Of a DNA stretch of 64,000 nt, positions 1 to 12,700 are shown piece by piece. Source of the stretch: Tetrapyrgos nigripes (taxonomy: Eukaryota > Basidiomycota > Agaricomycetes > Agaricales > Campanellaceae); the NCBI GenBank assembly GCA_013368315.1, contig JAACJM010000018.1, positions 1-64,000 of the forward strand, written 5' to 3'. A program made the translations under genes and the position numbers. The notes beneath the pieces were generated by a model. The model made no database searches, was not told the origin of the DNA, and saw nothing but the letters and a program-made list of their open reading frames with translations. Positions within the stretch are counted from its first letter, which is position 1. Each line of letters opens with the position of its first letter.

Positions 1-467
1 GACAAGTGTATTTTATTTATGGAATGATTCTACCCACACATGCACTCTCTTTCCCATTTTTTAAAAATATGTATTCAAGTTCACGATCAGAAATTCATAC
101 CACTGCTGTGCTAGGTGACCCTTACTTAACACTATCCTCAGTTTCATTCCAGCTTTCTCAAGTAAGTAGGCTACATTAATTGTACACATCAACACCTTCA
201 TGGCTGTCATAACTTGGTTGATTATATCACTGTACTTTTCTGAAGCTAGGTCATCTTGACTTCAGGCTGGTAGTTAGGAGTAGGATGCTGTGAGTATTTC
301 TGACCCATGTTATTAACAAAAACTCTCGCATCGACCTCCCGGCAGCCCAAAATTCACGTAGTTAATAACAAATTATTAACATTTACATATGAGTGTTAGT
401 TAACATGTTAATGAAGCATTAATTAATGAGTTATTAACAAAATTTCATGTCAATAATTCTGCCCATT
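1..467. other. AT-rich sequence, no gene seen
   Basis: No supported coding region. The stretch at about 370-430 is rich in TTAAC/GTTAA words, including the palindrome TTAACATGTTAA. A similar but diverged stretch lies at about 1180-1220 in the same orientation, so the segment between them may be bounded by degenerate direct repeats. I cannot assign it to an element. Confidence 0.5.
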
Positions 468-826
468 TCACAAGGACAGCATTAGGATGACCATCAGTAT
501 CTTTATATTCTTCAAAAATCCCTCCAGCAAATCTGCTATAGCACCAATGCCATTTTCACCCCGCTCCATGATATCCAGAATGCCATCACCTGTCGTATGC
601 GCCTGCCAGCCGAAAATATGTTTAAACGACTCGTTAATGGCCCCTACCTCGTCTTCAGTATGTTCCAGCAAGTATCTGTCAATTCAGAACATTGTGAACA
701 GGTATTCTTGAGATAAGTGCGAAGATAGAGAAGGTTGTTCTGGACATTTTCTGGGAGGTCTGCACTTGTGTTGTATGACGGAGTGTCAAGCAGACTGCAG
801 ATGGAGAGCAGGTGTAAAAATTTCAC
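468..826 (-). pseudogene. Minus-strand exon fragments of unknown function
   Basis: Two open stretches on the minus strand (826-644 and 671-468) read like ordinary protein and could be joined by a short intron near 660-700. The downstream part contains the words HIFGWQAH and DIMERGENG, which do not look like chance translation. No start codon or domain is recognised. A further minus-strand open stretch at 1575-1288 begins with ATG and contains a short run of Asp residues; it could be an upstream exon of the same gene. Function unknown; this may equally be leftover mobile-element coding sequence. Confidence 0.25.
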
Positions 827-1918
827 TCAGAACTCAAGGTGAACTGTGACTCAGGTTTTTGAGAGATAAAAGATTACAGTCTTCCTGTGCTAAAAAAACT
901 AGGCCATATGGTACACCCGAGTAACAAGATAGAGAACTTTACCAGCCCTGCTTTTTGACAAGAGTGAAGTTAGTAGTAGCTCTTTTATCTCTGAAGAGAA
1001 ACAGAATATGCATGGCTGAAGGATGGCCATTAATGACTAGTTCAGGTCCAAGTGCAGTGGGAAATTGCCAGCAAAGCAGTCCTGTGTCTAGTCCAAAAAG
1101 AGAAAAGCCCAAGGCCAGCTCTCAGCTCCAAGTCTTTAAATGTTCACAAATGCTAATATGGGCTCTGGCAACCCTCTGTTATTAGCATTTAATAACAGTG
1201 TTAATTAACATATGTTAGTATTCATCACATTATTCACAGTAACCTACTTAGAAGTAATCCATTTGTACTCACCTGATGAAGAGTGTTTCATATATCTATA
1301 CACTCTCTGTAGCTATAGTAGGTACGTACAGAATCAATATCCATTCTAATATCATCATCATCATCTGCAGTCATCAAATCCCAAATCCCATTTCCCGCTG
1401 AGATACTTGATACTATACTTATGATACAAGGGTCTGCGTCTTTACAGTCTGCGACTGAGTATTCAATTCCAGATTCCAAATCTAAAGTTGATTGCGTTGC
1501 ATTGGTTAGGCCATGTACATGCATAATGCAATGGCAACCATCACTCAGAACGTTAACTAACATTGGAGTTGACATTGGGGCAGGTTATGAAAGATTCAGA
1601 AGTCAGAGCGAGGTGGAGAAGAAAGTGACTTGGTCTTAGTGCAGGGGCCAGAGTACTACTGAATGCGTTCCCCAGCCTCGATCTCTCACTTCAGGGTCAA
1701 GCTCATCAGATATAGCTTGTTTACTGGCTTAACCTCTGGGTTAACATGGAGGAGCTTGACTGTATCCTCTGTAAATCATGCCTCTCAAATCTCCGTTCGC
1801 TTTTGTTACTCTCTTCATGATACCAATGAGTTGTGATCAAGCGATACATGGTGTTCAGAGTCTGTGTGGCTTGTTACTCATGTTTCGTCTGTTGCTTCAG
1901 GCCATGTTAAAACAGTGA
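827..1918. other. Stretch without a convincing gene
   Basis: Apart from the possible minus-strand exon at 1288-1575 mentioned in the neighbouring entry, I see no gene, RNA or repeat that I can support here. Confidence 0.4.
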
Positions 1919-2131
1919 CTAAGTCAGGGGTGAGAAAGATGAGAATTGAACATGTAACTGTGTCAGGAAAATTAGGTGTGACTTCTTCCTCTTCCTCTCT
2001 TCTCCTCCCTTCTCACCCTCCTCATCACCCTGGAATTCCTCATCATCATCACTCTCCTCGTCACTGCTTTCTACCCTTTTCCTCTTCCCAAATTTCTTGG
2101 ACAACGGAGTTTTGGAGGTAACTTTGCTCAA
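1919..2131 (-). pseudogene. Short acidic/basic exon, nuclear-protein-like
   Basis: The minus-strand translation has a basic cluster (KKFGKRKR) followed by a long Ser/Asp/Glu run and a second basic cluster (ERKRKK), the composition of a disordered nuclear protein with a localisation signal. There is no ATG at its upstream end. It stops being plausible exactly where plus-strand helicase coding begins (about 2118), so the two do not belong together. Probably an exon of an unknown gene or a low-complexity coincidence. Confidence 0.25.
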
Positions 2132-4089
2132 TTGCCACCTGTAGGAGGTACTGCTTTATACACCAAAAAGGTGCCTCAGATGTATTGTGCACATTTGCTG
2201 TATACACAGGTGGAAGAAATGGGCAAAGCACTATGGTATCAGATAGCCCATGTAGTAATTTTGCAACAGAACATGAGACAACAGGCACAAAGTGACAGTG
2301 ACTCTGAACTAAGGATGGCATTGGAAACTATGTGGTTTGCATCTTGTACCAATGAAGACATTTCTTATTTGCAGTCAAGAGTTGCAGGTCAACTCTCTGA
2401 TAAACCCAAAATAAACAGTGTTGATTTTAGATATGTCTCAATCATAACCAGTAGGAATACATAAAGAGACCACATAAACAGTATACAATTGCAGAGGTTC
2501 TCTGAAGAATTATGACAGCCACTTCATTCATTCTATTCATGGGATGTTCTGGGACAAGGGAAAGACCCTGCTTACCCAAAGCGCAAGAAATACAGGGGTT
2601 CTGTGCCACCCAAAACAATGATTCAATCATTACGAGACGCACTTTGAAACTTGTCACCTTGTGATACTGGTCATCTACCTGGTATTTTACACCTGTGCAA
2701 AGGTATGCCTGTCATGATTAAGTATAATGAGGCAACAGAGCTTTGTATAACCAATGGCCAAGAAGCACATGTAAATGGATGGAAATCAGCAAAGGATGCA
2801 TCCGGAAAAGAGTATCTTGATGTATTGTACATGAAATTGCATAAACCAGCAAATGATGTCACCATTACTGCACTCCCTACAAATGTGGTCCCTTTATCTA
2901 GAAGCAATGTTCCTGTCACAGCTAGAATGCCAAGTGGTGAAACATACAGTATAACACGCAGTCAAGTACAGGGTATCCAGAACTTTGCAATGACTGATTT
3001 TAACTCACAGGGCAGAACAAGAGACCACAACCTGTGTAGCTTATCACAGGCAAGAAACCATCAGAGCATTTATACTGCTCTTTCAAGAAGTTCAACTCAT
3101 GAAGGAACAGTTATTATGGAGCCTTTATCACATGCTACTATTGACAAAATATCAGGTGGTTTAAATGGCTATCTCAGACAGGAATTCCATGAGCTAGAGC
3201 TCCTTGATGAAATAACAGGGTTAAGATATGAAAATGACTTACCAACCAGCATCAATAGTGTTACAAGAGTAGATGTAATTGCTCAGTATTGGTCATGGAA
3301 TGGTAGACATTATGTGCCACATAATATGCCTCTTAAACTGAAATGGTCTCAAACAGACCCTATGGATGATGTTGAAAATCTAAATGATGTAATAGAGAAG
3401 CACAAAAAATTTCATCTGAGAAGAATAACCAGTCTTCCATATACAAAGTTGGCAACACTGATAAATATGTATCAGCTCCTGGTCCACAACCTCTGAATCA
3501 TGTTGAAAAGAAATGTAAAGCATCAGATGATTTGCCTGGCCATCCTGTTAAAACACATAGAGTTCATTTAGACAGCTCTCAGTCAGGTCCAGTTGGTTTC
3601 AATTGGGACAGTATCAGCCACAGCTATGGTTATGATTCTATACTCACTGTTTTGGCTGACTTGTGGATATTCAACCCATTGGCCTGGACAAAAGAATGGT
3701 GGTCACATAATCTGTTTCTGGACACTCACTATGGAACCCAAGTCAGGTGATTTTTACCCCGAACGCAGGGGTACTATACACTATCACTCACTTACCAGGG
3801 CACTTAAGAGTGATTCAAGTTGTGAGGTCAAATCACTCACTTTATGGTGCCCATCACATTCGCCCGGGGAACAGGCGATTTTTGACGAGGGATTTTAGTG
3901 AAGGGGTAAAATACCCCTGTTTTTGCTGTGCTAAAGACACCTCCAAACTTGCATCTACTAAAAGCTGCATAGTTGCTTCATTGTTTTAGAGACAGCGCAG
4001 AATGTAAGCATATCGATAGAAAATGCACATGCTGAAGGAGACTTCAGAATGAGAAGGCTCATTTCAAATTTCAACTCGGATGTGGTACC

Positions 4090-4107
4090 GGTGACTGTAC
4101 AGTCACC
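4090..4107. repeat. 18-bp perfect palindrome
   Basis: GGTGACTGTACAGTCACC is its own reverse complement. It is surrounded by a weaker outer pair (TGTGG before, CCACA after), giving a quasi-palindrome of about 34 bp inside insertion A. It may be an inner TIR relic or an excision footprint; nothing shows a function. Confidence 0.6.
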
Positions 4108-4323
4108 AAGCCACAAATTATGTCATCAATGTTCGACTTGTCCGTAACGTCGACCACAACGGCCGCAAGCCCATCGCTCCTCAAACAGCCTCAACGCTCT
4201 GCAATACGCAAGGTCAACGTCCCTCAACGCCTCAATGTCCTCAACACCTTCAACACCCTCAACACCCTCAACACCCTAACGTTAATGTCTTCAACACCCC
4301 TTAATTCGTATCATCAATTCAGA

Positions 4324-4922
4324 CTGGGGAAAGGTGCCACTGCTTCGCATGGCAAGTGACGAGGCCCTCCTCAACAAAACCTCACTCTTGTATTGACTAC
4401 ATTGCAGCTACTTGCAAAGTAGTATGAGCGAAATAAGTTGGGAGTTTGAACCCGCGGAAAAGACTTTGAGGTCGCTACAGGTCGCTAAGAGTACGACATA
4501 AACATAAATTAATGACGATGAAGAGGCAAGAATTCTGAATTACGAGGGTGTCGAGGCTGAAGCCAAGCTTCAGAAGCGGAGGAAGTAGGGCAGCGAGTAC
4601 TGGCAAACGTCGGATAACAATTACTATGGCCATACTTGCGGAGAGAAAGCTGTGGACACGAGTAAGTATCCCATGAAGCACGACGCTGGCAATGAAGGTG
4701 AGATGAGTCAACACACTGGCATGACGTCATGATTGTCGACGTATGTAGACCCGGTCCAGACTCAGTCTGGATATTTCGGGTTGATCGGGAAAGTAGAGAC
4801 CGGTGTGGTGTGGTGACGACACACAGTTGGGTTGAGTGGCAACGAAAAGGGGTGGGAGTTTGAGGTTGTGGTAAAATTTTCGAGGTCGACATAAGTTAAC
4901 TCGGCCTTAAAGGGCCTCGTAA
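4324..4922. mobile_element. 599-bp repeat element, copy 1
   Basis: Nearly identical to 43422-44007; the main difference is a 13-bp length change near 4700 plus scattered substitutions. It begins CTGGGGAAAGGTGCC, then a small hairpin (GCCACTGCTTCGCATGGC), then TGACGAGGCCC (TTACGAGGCCC in copy 2), and ends AGGGCCTCGTAA, so an inverted pair TTACGAGGCCC/GGGCCTCGTAA spans the element. I find no convincing target duplication. A 127-codon minus-strand open frame exists in both copies but shows no domain, so I treat it as non-coding. It is nested inside insertion A. Confidence 0.75.
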
Positions 4923-5569
4923 TATCCCTCGAGGTACCCACAGGCAACATGATGATGAAGGGCAAGGGCAACAAGGATGTCAGAAGAGAAGGAGGCAGAT
5001 AAGAGGGTGTGCAGAGTGTAGGATGGGAGAAAGCATTGTGGTATGTACTACCTGTATGCATTGTGTCGGTAGTGCAATGTATCCTGTCCCGACAAACAAT
5101 ATGATTCTTTTTCTACCAATTAACAGAGTGCATCTATTGCTGGGGGATTTGGAAGACAAGCTTGAATTGCCCTGAAACAGAGTCATTTCAACTGACCGGG
5201 CGAAATTCTTGGAAAATTTGATGGTGGGTCAAAACCAGGTTTTTTTGGCGGACAGAATCACCTGGTTTTGAGAAGGGTACTAATCCCTCCAGAAAAGGGG
5301 GAAGATCCGTTCAACACCAATTTTTAATAAATCGGTGGAAAACCCAGTCGAGGCGGGTGAAAATCCCCCATCCGGCAGTCCACAGTGACTTTTTCAACAG
5401 AGTTGGCAGATGTGTGTGAGAGTAGCTGTAATATGGAACAGGTGAGAGATACAATCCACTCACATTTACACTCACATGATAGTTAATCTTTTCCTTATGG
5501 CCAAGCAGGAGTAGTCATAGATAAGCTGTTGAGATGTTCGTTAGATACACCAGACAGTCCATCCACCAA

Positions 5570-6942
5570 CACACCGAAAAGGGACAAATTTCCACTCGAC
5601 GGATATGTGAACGGATATGTGCATGGAAATAAGATATATTTGGAACCTGGATTTCAGTACAAAAAGATGATGTATCTGTAAGGTAGATATCTGAAAAGGA
5701 AGTTGCTATATAAGGATGCATTTTAGTACATTTGATTGATGTGCAGAAATATTGCGTATCAAAGCTATTGAAAGAAGTACAAAAAGACCTCATATCAAGG
5801 CTCCGGATATGGTTACGGACATGGGTCTGGAAAGACAATAAGTCCGGCTTCCTGATATGGGTACTAATAATTCATATGTCCGTTGAACGGATATGCGGAT
5901 TCTGGCCTATCCATTCAACGGACATATATGCTTGTGGATTGTGGACAAAATTATTTCCTGCATCTTGCCACTGATTTTCGCTGTTCCCGCACTTTTCTAG
6001 GCTATTTTCAAGTCCCCCGAACAAATTCAGTCTATGACTCACATCGTTGAATTTTGGTCCTAGAAATTCGCACTTTGATTTAAGGTGCCAAAATGCATCG
6101 CTAGTCTTTCAGGAGTCCGGCGCGCACTTCTAGCGTGACATGTGACATGGGCAAGTTACCGCACATATCTTTCACTTTCACCGCACATTTCTTTCACTTT
6201 CACCAAACTTTCATGGGGTTTTTTCCTGAACTTTTACATACGTCAAGCATAAATAGAAACTATGATTTAGAAATCAATTATTCCTTCAGCAACGACTTGG
6301 TCTTTTGGCAACATATAACATCATTAACCCTAGAATGCCCTTGACTAAGCGAAGGGCATTCTGGGGAACTGGCGGGCCGATTAGCTGGTCCGCTTGTCGT
6401 AACTTGCCCATGTCACATGTCATGCTAGAAGTGCGCGCCGGACTCCTGAAAGACTAGTGATGCATTTTGGCACCTTAAATCAAAGTGCGAATTTCTAGGA
6501 CCAAAATTCAGCGATGTGAGTCATAGACTGAATTTGTTCGGGGGACCTGAAAATAGCCTAGAAAAGTGCGGGAACAGCGAAAATCAGTGGCGAGATGCAG
6601 GAAATAATTTTGTCCACAATCCACAAGCATAGACATATGAACCATTGGCACCCATATCTGGAAGCCGGATTTATTGTCTTTTTGGATGCATATCCGTAAC
6701 AATGTCCGGAGCCTTGATATGAGGTCTTTTTGTACTTTTTTCCATAGATTCAATATGCCATGTGTCTGTGCACCAGTCAAATGTACCAAAAGACTTCCAG
6801 ATATATTGGCTTTCTGTTCAGATATCTAGTCTACGGATACATCATCTTTTTGTACTTATATCTAGTTTCCAAATATATCTCATTTTCGTACACATATCTG
6901 GTCACATATCCGTCAAGCAGAAATTTGTCCCTTTTCGGCGTG
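5570..6942. mobile_element. Insertion B, fold-back element with long inverted arms
   Basis: The left part (5570 to about 6165) and the right part (about 6395 to 6942) are long imperfect inverted copies of each other. The outermost bases are CACACCGAAAAGGGACAAAT on the left and, on the reverse strand, CACGCCGAAAAGGGACAAAT on the right. CAA at 5567-5569 is repeated at 6943-6945; removing the element plus one CAA restores an uninterrupted helicase reading frame, which fixes the boundaries well. About 230 bp of unique sequence lies between the arms. The arms contain many ATATCCG/CGGATAT words. There is no coding sequence, so it is non-autonomous and would have been mobilised by another element. 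Confidence 0.8.
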
Positions 6943-6978
6943 CAATGTGTATTTGTGTCTTACTTGCAGGGAAAATAC

Positions 6979-7111
6979 TAGACCTGTAACTAGGTCCCTC
7001 TAGTTAACGAGGAGTTGATCGAAGGCAGAGCCTTTCCTCGCTAGAGGGACCTGTCGCAAAGGCCGGATCTTTGGCCGACACTACATATGACGTAGCTAGA
7101 CTCTCATGTGA
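6979..7111 (+). repeat. Left TIR of element C with internal hairpin
   Basis: It matches the reverse complement of 13015-13147 over its whole length apart from a diverged patch at about 7055-7077. Inside it, AGGTCCCTCTAG (6992-7003) and CTAGAGGGACCT (7041-7052) are perfect inverted repeats, and a nested pair (GAGGA/TCCTC, AAGGC/GCCTT) continues the stem. The RecQ-like start codon lies only about 10 bp inside, so the TIR probably also holds the promoter. Confidence 0.85.
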
Positions 7112-7120
7112 TCTCTGAAA

Positions 7121-9782
7121 ATGGGGCATTGCCTAATTGGGCGATTACGATTTGCGCTGACGTATCACGTACCTTTCGCTGTAACCACCTTCGTACTCTC
7201 TGTAATCTCTGTATTCCCTTCATATACCCTCCAAATGTCCTCTATTAGCAGCACTCATCTCACTTCCACTTTTTCTGACACTCCGGAACCAATTCCAACG
7301 CAAATAGCCACCAACTACGCGACATTCTTCTCATCACTAACCAGTTCTCTTCCTCTGACATCTACGGACTTCCCTTCTGAGCCAACTTCCGATATCGACA
7401 TGTTCTCCACAATTTCAGAATCCGAGGATGATGAAAATCAAGTCAAAATCACACAAACTTCCAAGAAGACACCCGAAACTGACGCTGAGAAGTTGACATG
7501 TCAAACATATCCGCAATACATAAAGTCCCTCAATGACCATACGGTTGCCACGATGGCGCGAACGGAGATCCCAGCTCATATGCTTCCTAGAGATTACATT
7601 GAAGGCCTGTCATGCGCGTTCCTCAAGAAGCTATGTTACCAACTATGTCTGGTCTGCTGGCAGGTCACGAAGAGGACCCAATGCCCTAAACCACTTCAGC
7701 TCGAGTTTGCGTGTGCTGTCCACAAGAAACAAGATGTCTTTATGAATGTTGGAACTGGATTTGGCAAGACACTGGCTATGATTCTTCTGCTGCTTCTCGC
7801 AGATGGAAGTTTCATAGTGATTATCATTTCTCCGCTCAAACGATTGCAGGCTTCTCAGGTATGTCATTTTGCTTTTAATCAATCTAGCCCATGTCTAATT
7901 ATTGGACAGGCCGACGCACTACGAGAGAAGTATGGACTATGTGCTGTCATCGTCAATGAAGACAGTCCGAAGGATGATGCATACTGGAAGGTAAATTGTC
8001 TCAACTATTTCATTATCTACTGGTACTGAATATGTTTCTTGTATTAGACTCATGCATACGACTTTCGACTGAAGCGTCTGGGCTCCGCAGACGTTTTCAT
8101 TTCTATGCCAGAGCAGTTCTTTGTGGCAAAAGAAGGCTATCCGACGATTTTCAGCAAGTTTGTCTGCAAATCGGTTTTTAATCAACGAATTGGTCTCATC
8201 GCAATAGACGAAGCACATTTTGTGCACCTTTATGGACTCGAGCATTACGGTATACACCCGTTCCGTCCTGCATATGGTGACCTTGGGGTATCAAGAATCT
8301 TTTTGGTCCAAACATTCCCTGGGCTGCTATGACAGCAAGTGCCACTCATCAAGTTCTGCGAACTCTTGAAAAACGAATTCTTTGCCCCAGCTACTGTACT
8401 CTGAGTGCGACGGCAAACTGGCCCAACATCATGTATGCTACTCACTGTGTACCCGGTCGCATCAGTGATCCGACGAATTACATTTGTTTCCTCTCCAATT
8501 CATTCAATTTCACAACTCAGAAACGCACGCTTATATTCTGTGATAACAAGGATGACGCAGCTGCTATTGCCTATTATCTGGACAGCTGTTGACCTTCGGA
8601 GTATCAGGGCCTTGGCATTGTGATGCACTATCACTCGCTGATGTCCGACACTTATCTTCGACGGGCTCATGAAGAGTTTACGAAGCTTAACGGCATATGC
8701 AAGATATTGGTTGCTACTGCTGGAGAGGGTACTGTAAGTATAACAATCTTTTGACATGTCCTTTTACTCACTATTCTTCAGGGAATTGACCATCCGGACG
8801 TAGAGATTGTTTGTATTGCTGGTCTTCCATCTGATGTGCATAATATTGCACAGTGGGGTGGAAGGGCAGTGAGACAGATATCTGCCAATGGACTTTGTGT
8901 TTTATTTCACGAGAAGTGGGCACTCAAGATTGATCTCTCTGACTACAGCTTTGAGTCGGATAGTTTCTCTCTCGACTCAATTGACTTCTCATCCTTCGAT
9001 GTCAATAGACCGCGCAGGCTTGTGCTTACTGAATGGTCTCCACCAGCTGATCGTGCAAGCTTCGCCTGTGTTGTCCTTACCAGAAATTTGTTCTGTGTGT
9101 GCCGTTTCATCGCAAGATGCTTGAGAGATAATACTCCTGAATGTAAGTGATTAGTATCTCAATATTATGTCAATGCAGTTAACCCATTATTATAGCCATC
9201 AAGTTCTCTACACTGTTCTGTTGTTTCTTCCATAGTGCCAACTTTGACTTGCAGAACTTTCTGCAGGGCAAACTCTGGGATGGCATAGAGATGACACCTG
9301 ACACTACTCCATCTACATTACCCAAGCCAAAATCTCGTTCAGGCAAGAAACAACGTCTACTTGAGAAGAAATTTGAAGCTTGGAGACTAGAAATGCATCA
9401 GGCACAACCTTGGCCTCCACGACCGGTATACTATATTCTTCCTGATTCTCACATCAAATTACTGGCAGCATCCCTTACACATTTGATTCGGAGCACACAT
9501 GATCTTATAGGACTTACTGGGCAGTCGGTGGAGTGGGGTCAGCGCTGGGGTACATCTCTATGTAAGTTGGTGATGGAATTTGATTGCATGGAGGAGATGG
9601 TTAGATCACCAGAGTTTATTGAGGAGAGTGATTGCGATGAAGATCAGTGGGAGGATATATTTGCCCAAGACCAAAAGACACGAGAACGTACTGATAATTG
9701 TGCTCTCAAGGCCATGGGTACCGACAGATATGAGACTGATAAGCGCCGACGTAATGTATTTTTTGAGATTACAAATGAGTAG
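7121..9782 (+). pseudogene. RecQ-like DEAH helicase of element C (two disabling defects)
   Basis: Five exons (7121-7858, 7910-7990, 8048-8733, 8782-9142, 9196-9782) joined by 48-57-bp GT..AG introns give about 817 codons. The N-terminus is Ser/Thr-rich. Motif I is GTGFGKT, motif II is IDEAH, motif III is TASAT, and motifs V/VI read VATAGEGTGIDHP and QWGGRAVRQ, the order and form of RecQ-family superfamily-2 helicases (3'-5' ATP-dependent DNA unwinding). The C-terminal third is unique. Two breaks are visible: a one-base net frameshift in a G run at about 8283-8290, between DEAH and TASAT, and an in-frame TGA at 8590-8592. The gene begins at the inner edge of the left TIR and ends one base from the convergent DUF6589 gene. 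It could instead be a telomere-linked-helicase relative, but the TIR context argues for a transposon gene. Confidence 0.85.
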
Positions 9783-9783
9783 A

Positions 9784-12700
9784 CTACTTTTCTGTAACAT
9801 CTGCAAAATCTACTTGTGGTAACTCATCTGTCTTGAAACCAAATATAGCTGCTAAGTCTCCATCTTCAGAACTACGAGGTTTCCCGCTTTTCAAGTCCTT
9901 CAATGAGCTGTTGAATGTCTTGAGTCCAGTTGACCTGTACTTCTGCTGACCAGCTGCGTGAAGATCTGGAAATGCCATCGCTGTCTCATTGCCCTCTCTG
10001 TCCACGTCTTCTCGTAATAACTTCCATCTCTTCACTGCTTCGCATACCTTTCGCCCTAAAACCAATGTATCCGGTTTGGTGTGTCCAGTCTTTTGATAAG
10101 GCACATTGACGGAAGTCCGGACAGTTTTCTTTAGTGCCTCTAAATACTTGATAGCTGCTGAGATTTCTCGGTACTTATACCAGTCCAAGTAGACTCCTTT
10201 AGCAGCGAGAAGACCCTGACAATGATTACAATTTCAAAGGTAAGTTCCATCAAAAAATCGCAGAACTTACTTTGAGAACACCAATTAAATGTTCAATATT
10301 CATATCAATTCCCATGCCATGTCCTGGTAGCCCTGCAATGTTCACTATCATGTTATCGTGCATGATATTCCTGAATGCCAAATGTGTCAGATGTCTGGAT
10401 AGAAGTGGAGATGCTAATTACTTACGCAAAACCTAGTGGCCAGACTTTCTTGAGATTGTGCACAAAATGCAATAATTGTGTGCTATAGTTGTTTGAGCCT
10501 GCACCACGGAAGATTCGAGCTAAATCCATCAGAATATCCTCAATATGACCAAAATCACAATCAGAAATAGCTTGAACAAGTTCTCGAACATAGAGAAGGT
10601 CTCGAAAAAGCTTGCACATGTTCTGGAAGATGATATCCTTTGGATTGCGCTCCTTGTCTCTTTTCTCAGATGGGGAAGGAGGAGGAGTAGGTTGATATTT
10701 CTGGAGTATAGACATTGCAATCTCAGTGAGTTTCTCTGGTGACAGATTTGTTCGTGCAAATGCAGAGAAAGACCTATGCCCACATTCGCACTCCCAAGCA
10801 GCAAGAATGATGCCATCAAAGATTTGCTGAAAAGCAGATAACAGAGTATGATAATCTGGCTTCTCATTTCCGAGTCTCTTCTTCTCGAGTAATGAGAAAA
10901 AGAAACTTAGTGTGCCGGGCTGCGATGCTTCTCCACGATGAACATGTAGAATCGCCCACACAAGGTTTAGGCACACATGAAAGAGTCCCAGACTAAATTG
11001 CAGAAATTCTTGACAATCCCATGGTGCAATTTCCACACGACGATGGCTTTGAATAGCCATGCTGCGGACAACGGTAAGGAGATCTGCGAACAAAGGCCAT
11101 GCGTAGTCGTGTAACTGCTCTGGGGAAAAGCCAAGCTGATTGATGAAGATATCCTCTTGGACGCGTATGTTTCCAATGACCGAGGCCTCTTCAGTCAGGC
11201 AAATTTGAAGGGGAAAGCATTTCGTCTGATGATCAGAGGGTAGCTGTCTGCGGGGATGATGTTGGAGAAGAGGATGTTTCGAGTGGTATCTGGGGAATGA
11301 ATCGGACATGTACTTTGTTAGAACACCAATGATATGAACCACAGATTGCAGGTAATAGGCTTCAGTCTCGATTTCAGTAGGCATGATATCAATGAGGGTG
11401 AGTCCTGTCGACTTGAGAAAGTTCTCCCATATTGGAGCGAGTTTCATATCCCTAAAGTCAGCTCTGAAAAGTTGATATGCTAATGGAAAAGTTGCAGTCT
11501 GGAATTTGAGAGCTGCACCAGGTCGTTGCTCTACAAAAGTAGACTGAGCTACATGGATATTGTCGTAGGTCATGCCAGATGGTTCACAGCGAACCATCAG
11601 CATTACTTCATCCATTGCGCGTTTACCGAGTTCTACAACAGTGCGAGCAACTGTATCTGTGGAGGGGATAAGACCAGACCGGTGGAGAACATCCATCATC
11701 TGTTCCGAAGTACCATTTGCCCAGGCATAGATGCCAAGTGCACTCTGGAACTTTGCAGAATTTCGTGACCATGTGAAATGGACTTGGGAGGTGATAATAT
11801 GACAGCGCTAATGAAATCACTGTAAATAGCAATCCCTGTGTAAATTGGAGTTGAGCTTACTATTGCATTGAGCTCCTCCTGGAGTGGTTTGACTTCGTTC
11901 TTAGCGTCCATTGCAGCTGTGCGCAAAATCCTTGAGAAGGTTGGAGTCGGTGCAGATTTGGCAATTTTGGTAACATCCCAGTCTTGAAGATAAGACTGAG
12001 AAATATCGGATGACTTGGCTTGCAATAATGGTTTTGCAGCATCAAACTCATCGGATATCTTCTCTTCCACCAAAGCAATCGCTACATCACGAGTAGACAG
12101 CCAAGAGTTGATGCACAGCTTCCCCTCGTCACTGTCCCATAAAGTATCCAGAAGCCGTTCAACATTCTCGTACTTTTCCTTGAAAAAGGATGTACAATAA
12201 CGATGAAGCTCAGCATTGGTAGAGTCACTCTTTAGAATGGAAATCAAAAGATTAGTGAGACTCGAGCAAGCCACACGAATATGTCCCAGTGCTTTCAGGA
12301 GATTCAGGCGCTCTCCACAAATCTCTCCACAAATCTCCCGTGTTTCCGAAGTCTCAACTGAAGCGGGAGACATTAGAGTCGAGGGATGAGGTCTAAAAAG
12401 TATATCGCAAGAGTCAAGATTCGAAGTATCTACTTAAAATACGGGACTCCATAAAAATCTTCTAACCATTGAAAAAGGTATCATCAACATCCATCAATCC
12501 ACTAGTGAATACATCTTGTTGAGGGACCAGAGAATCCAACGTCAAACTACTGACCCGAAGGTCCAACGGAGAAAGAGATGCCAGATTATTAGGTGTCACA
12601 GGTGAAGGGTTTGGTATAGTATGAGGTGTTTCCGGCAGGGAGCTAAACGGAAACTGAGATGTCGATACAGTGGGGGAGACTGACGGAGATGCCTCCTGTT

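Larger units (their letters stand above)
3745..5376. mobile_element. Insertion A, degenerate non-autonomous element in the helicase gene
   Basis: Helicase coding stops at 3740 and resumes at 5381. The 4 bases AGTC occur at 3741-3744 and again at 5377-5380, a candidate target duplication. The ends are loosely inverted: the left end reads GGTGATTTTTACCCC and the reverse complement of the right end contains GGGGATTTTCACCCG. It holds no transposase gene. Inside are the palindromic GGGGTAAAATACCCC near 3906, a short (TCAACACCC)-type minisatellite at about 4235-4300, and a complete copy of the 599-bp element described separately. Superfamily unknown. Confidence 0.55.

Noticed and set aside
4430..4460. 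GGTTCAAACTCC-like word suggesting a pol III box B on the minus strand (also near 43550)
   Set aside because: It does not fit the box B consensus in full and no box A lies at a suitable distance.
4509..4892. 127-codon minus-strand frame, also present at 43573-43977
   Set aside because: Conserved only because the two repeat copies are nearly identical. An indel between the copies is tolerated and no domain is visible.
7121..9782. RecQ gene as a telomere-linked helicase marking a chromosome end
   Set aside because: No telomere repeats are present, and the TIRs with a 9-bp duplication explain its position better.
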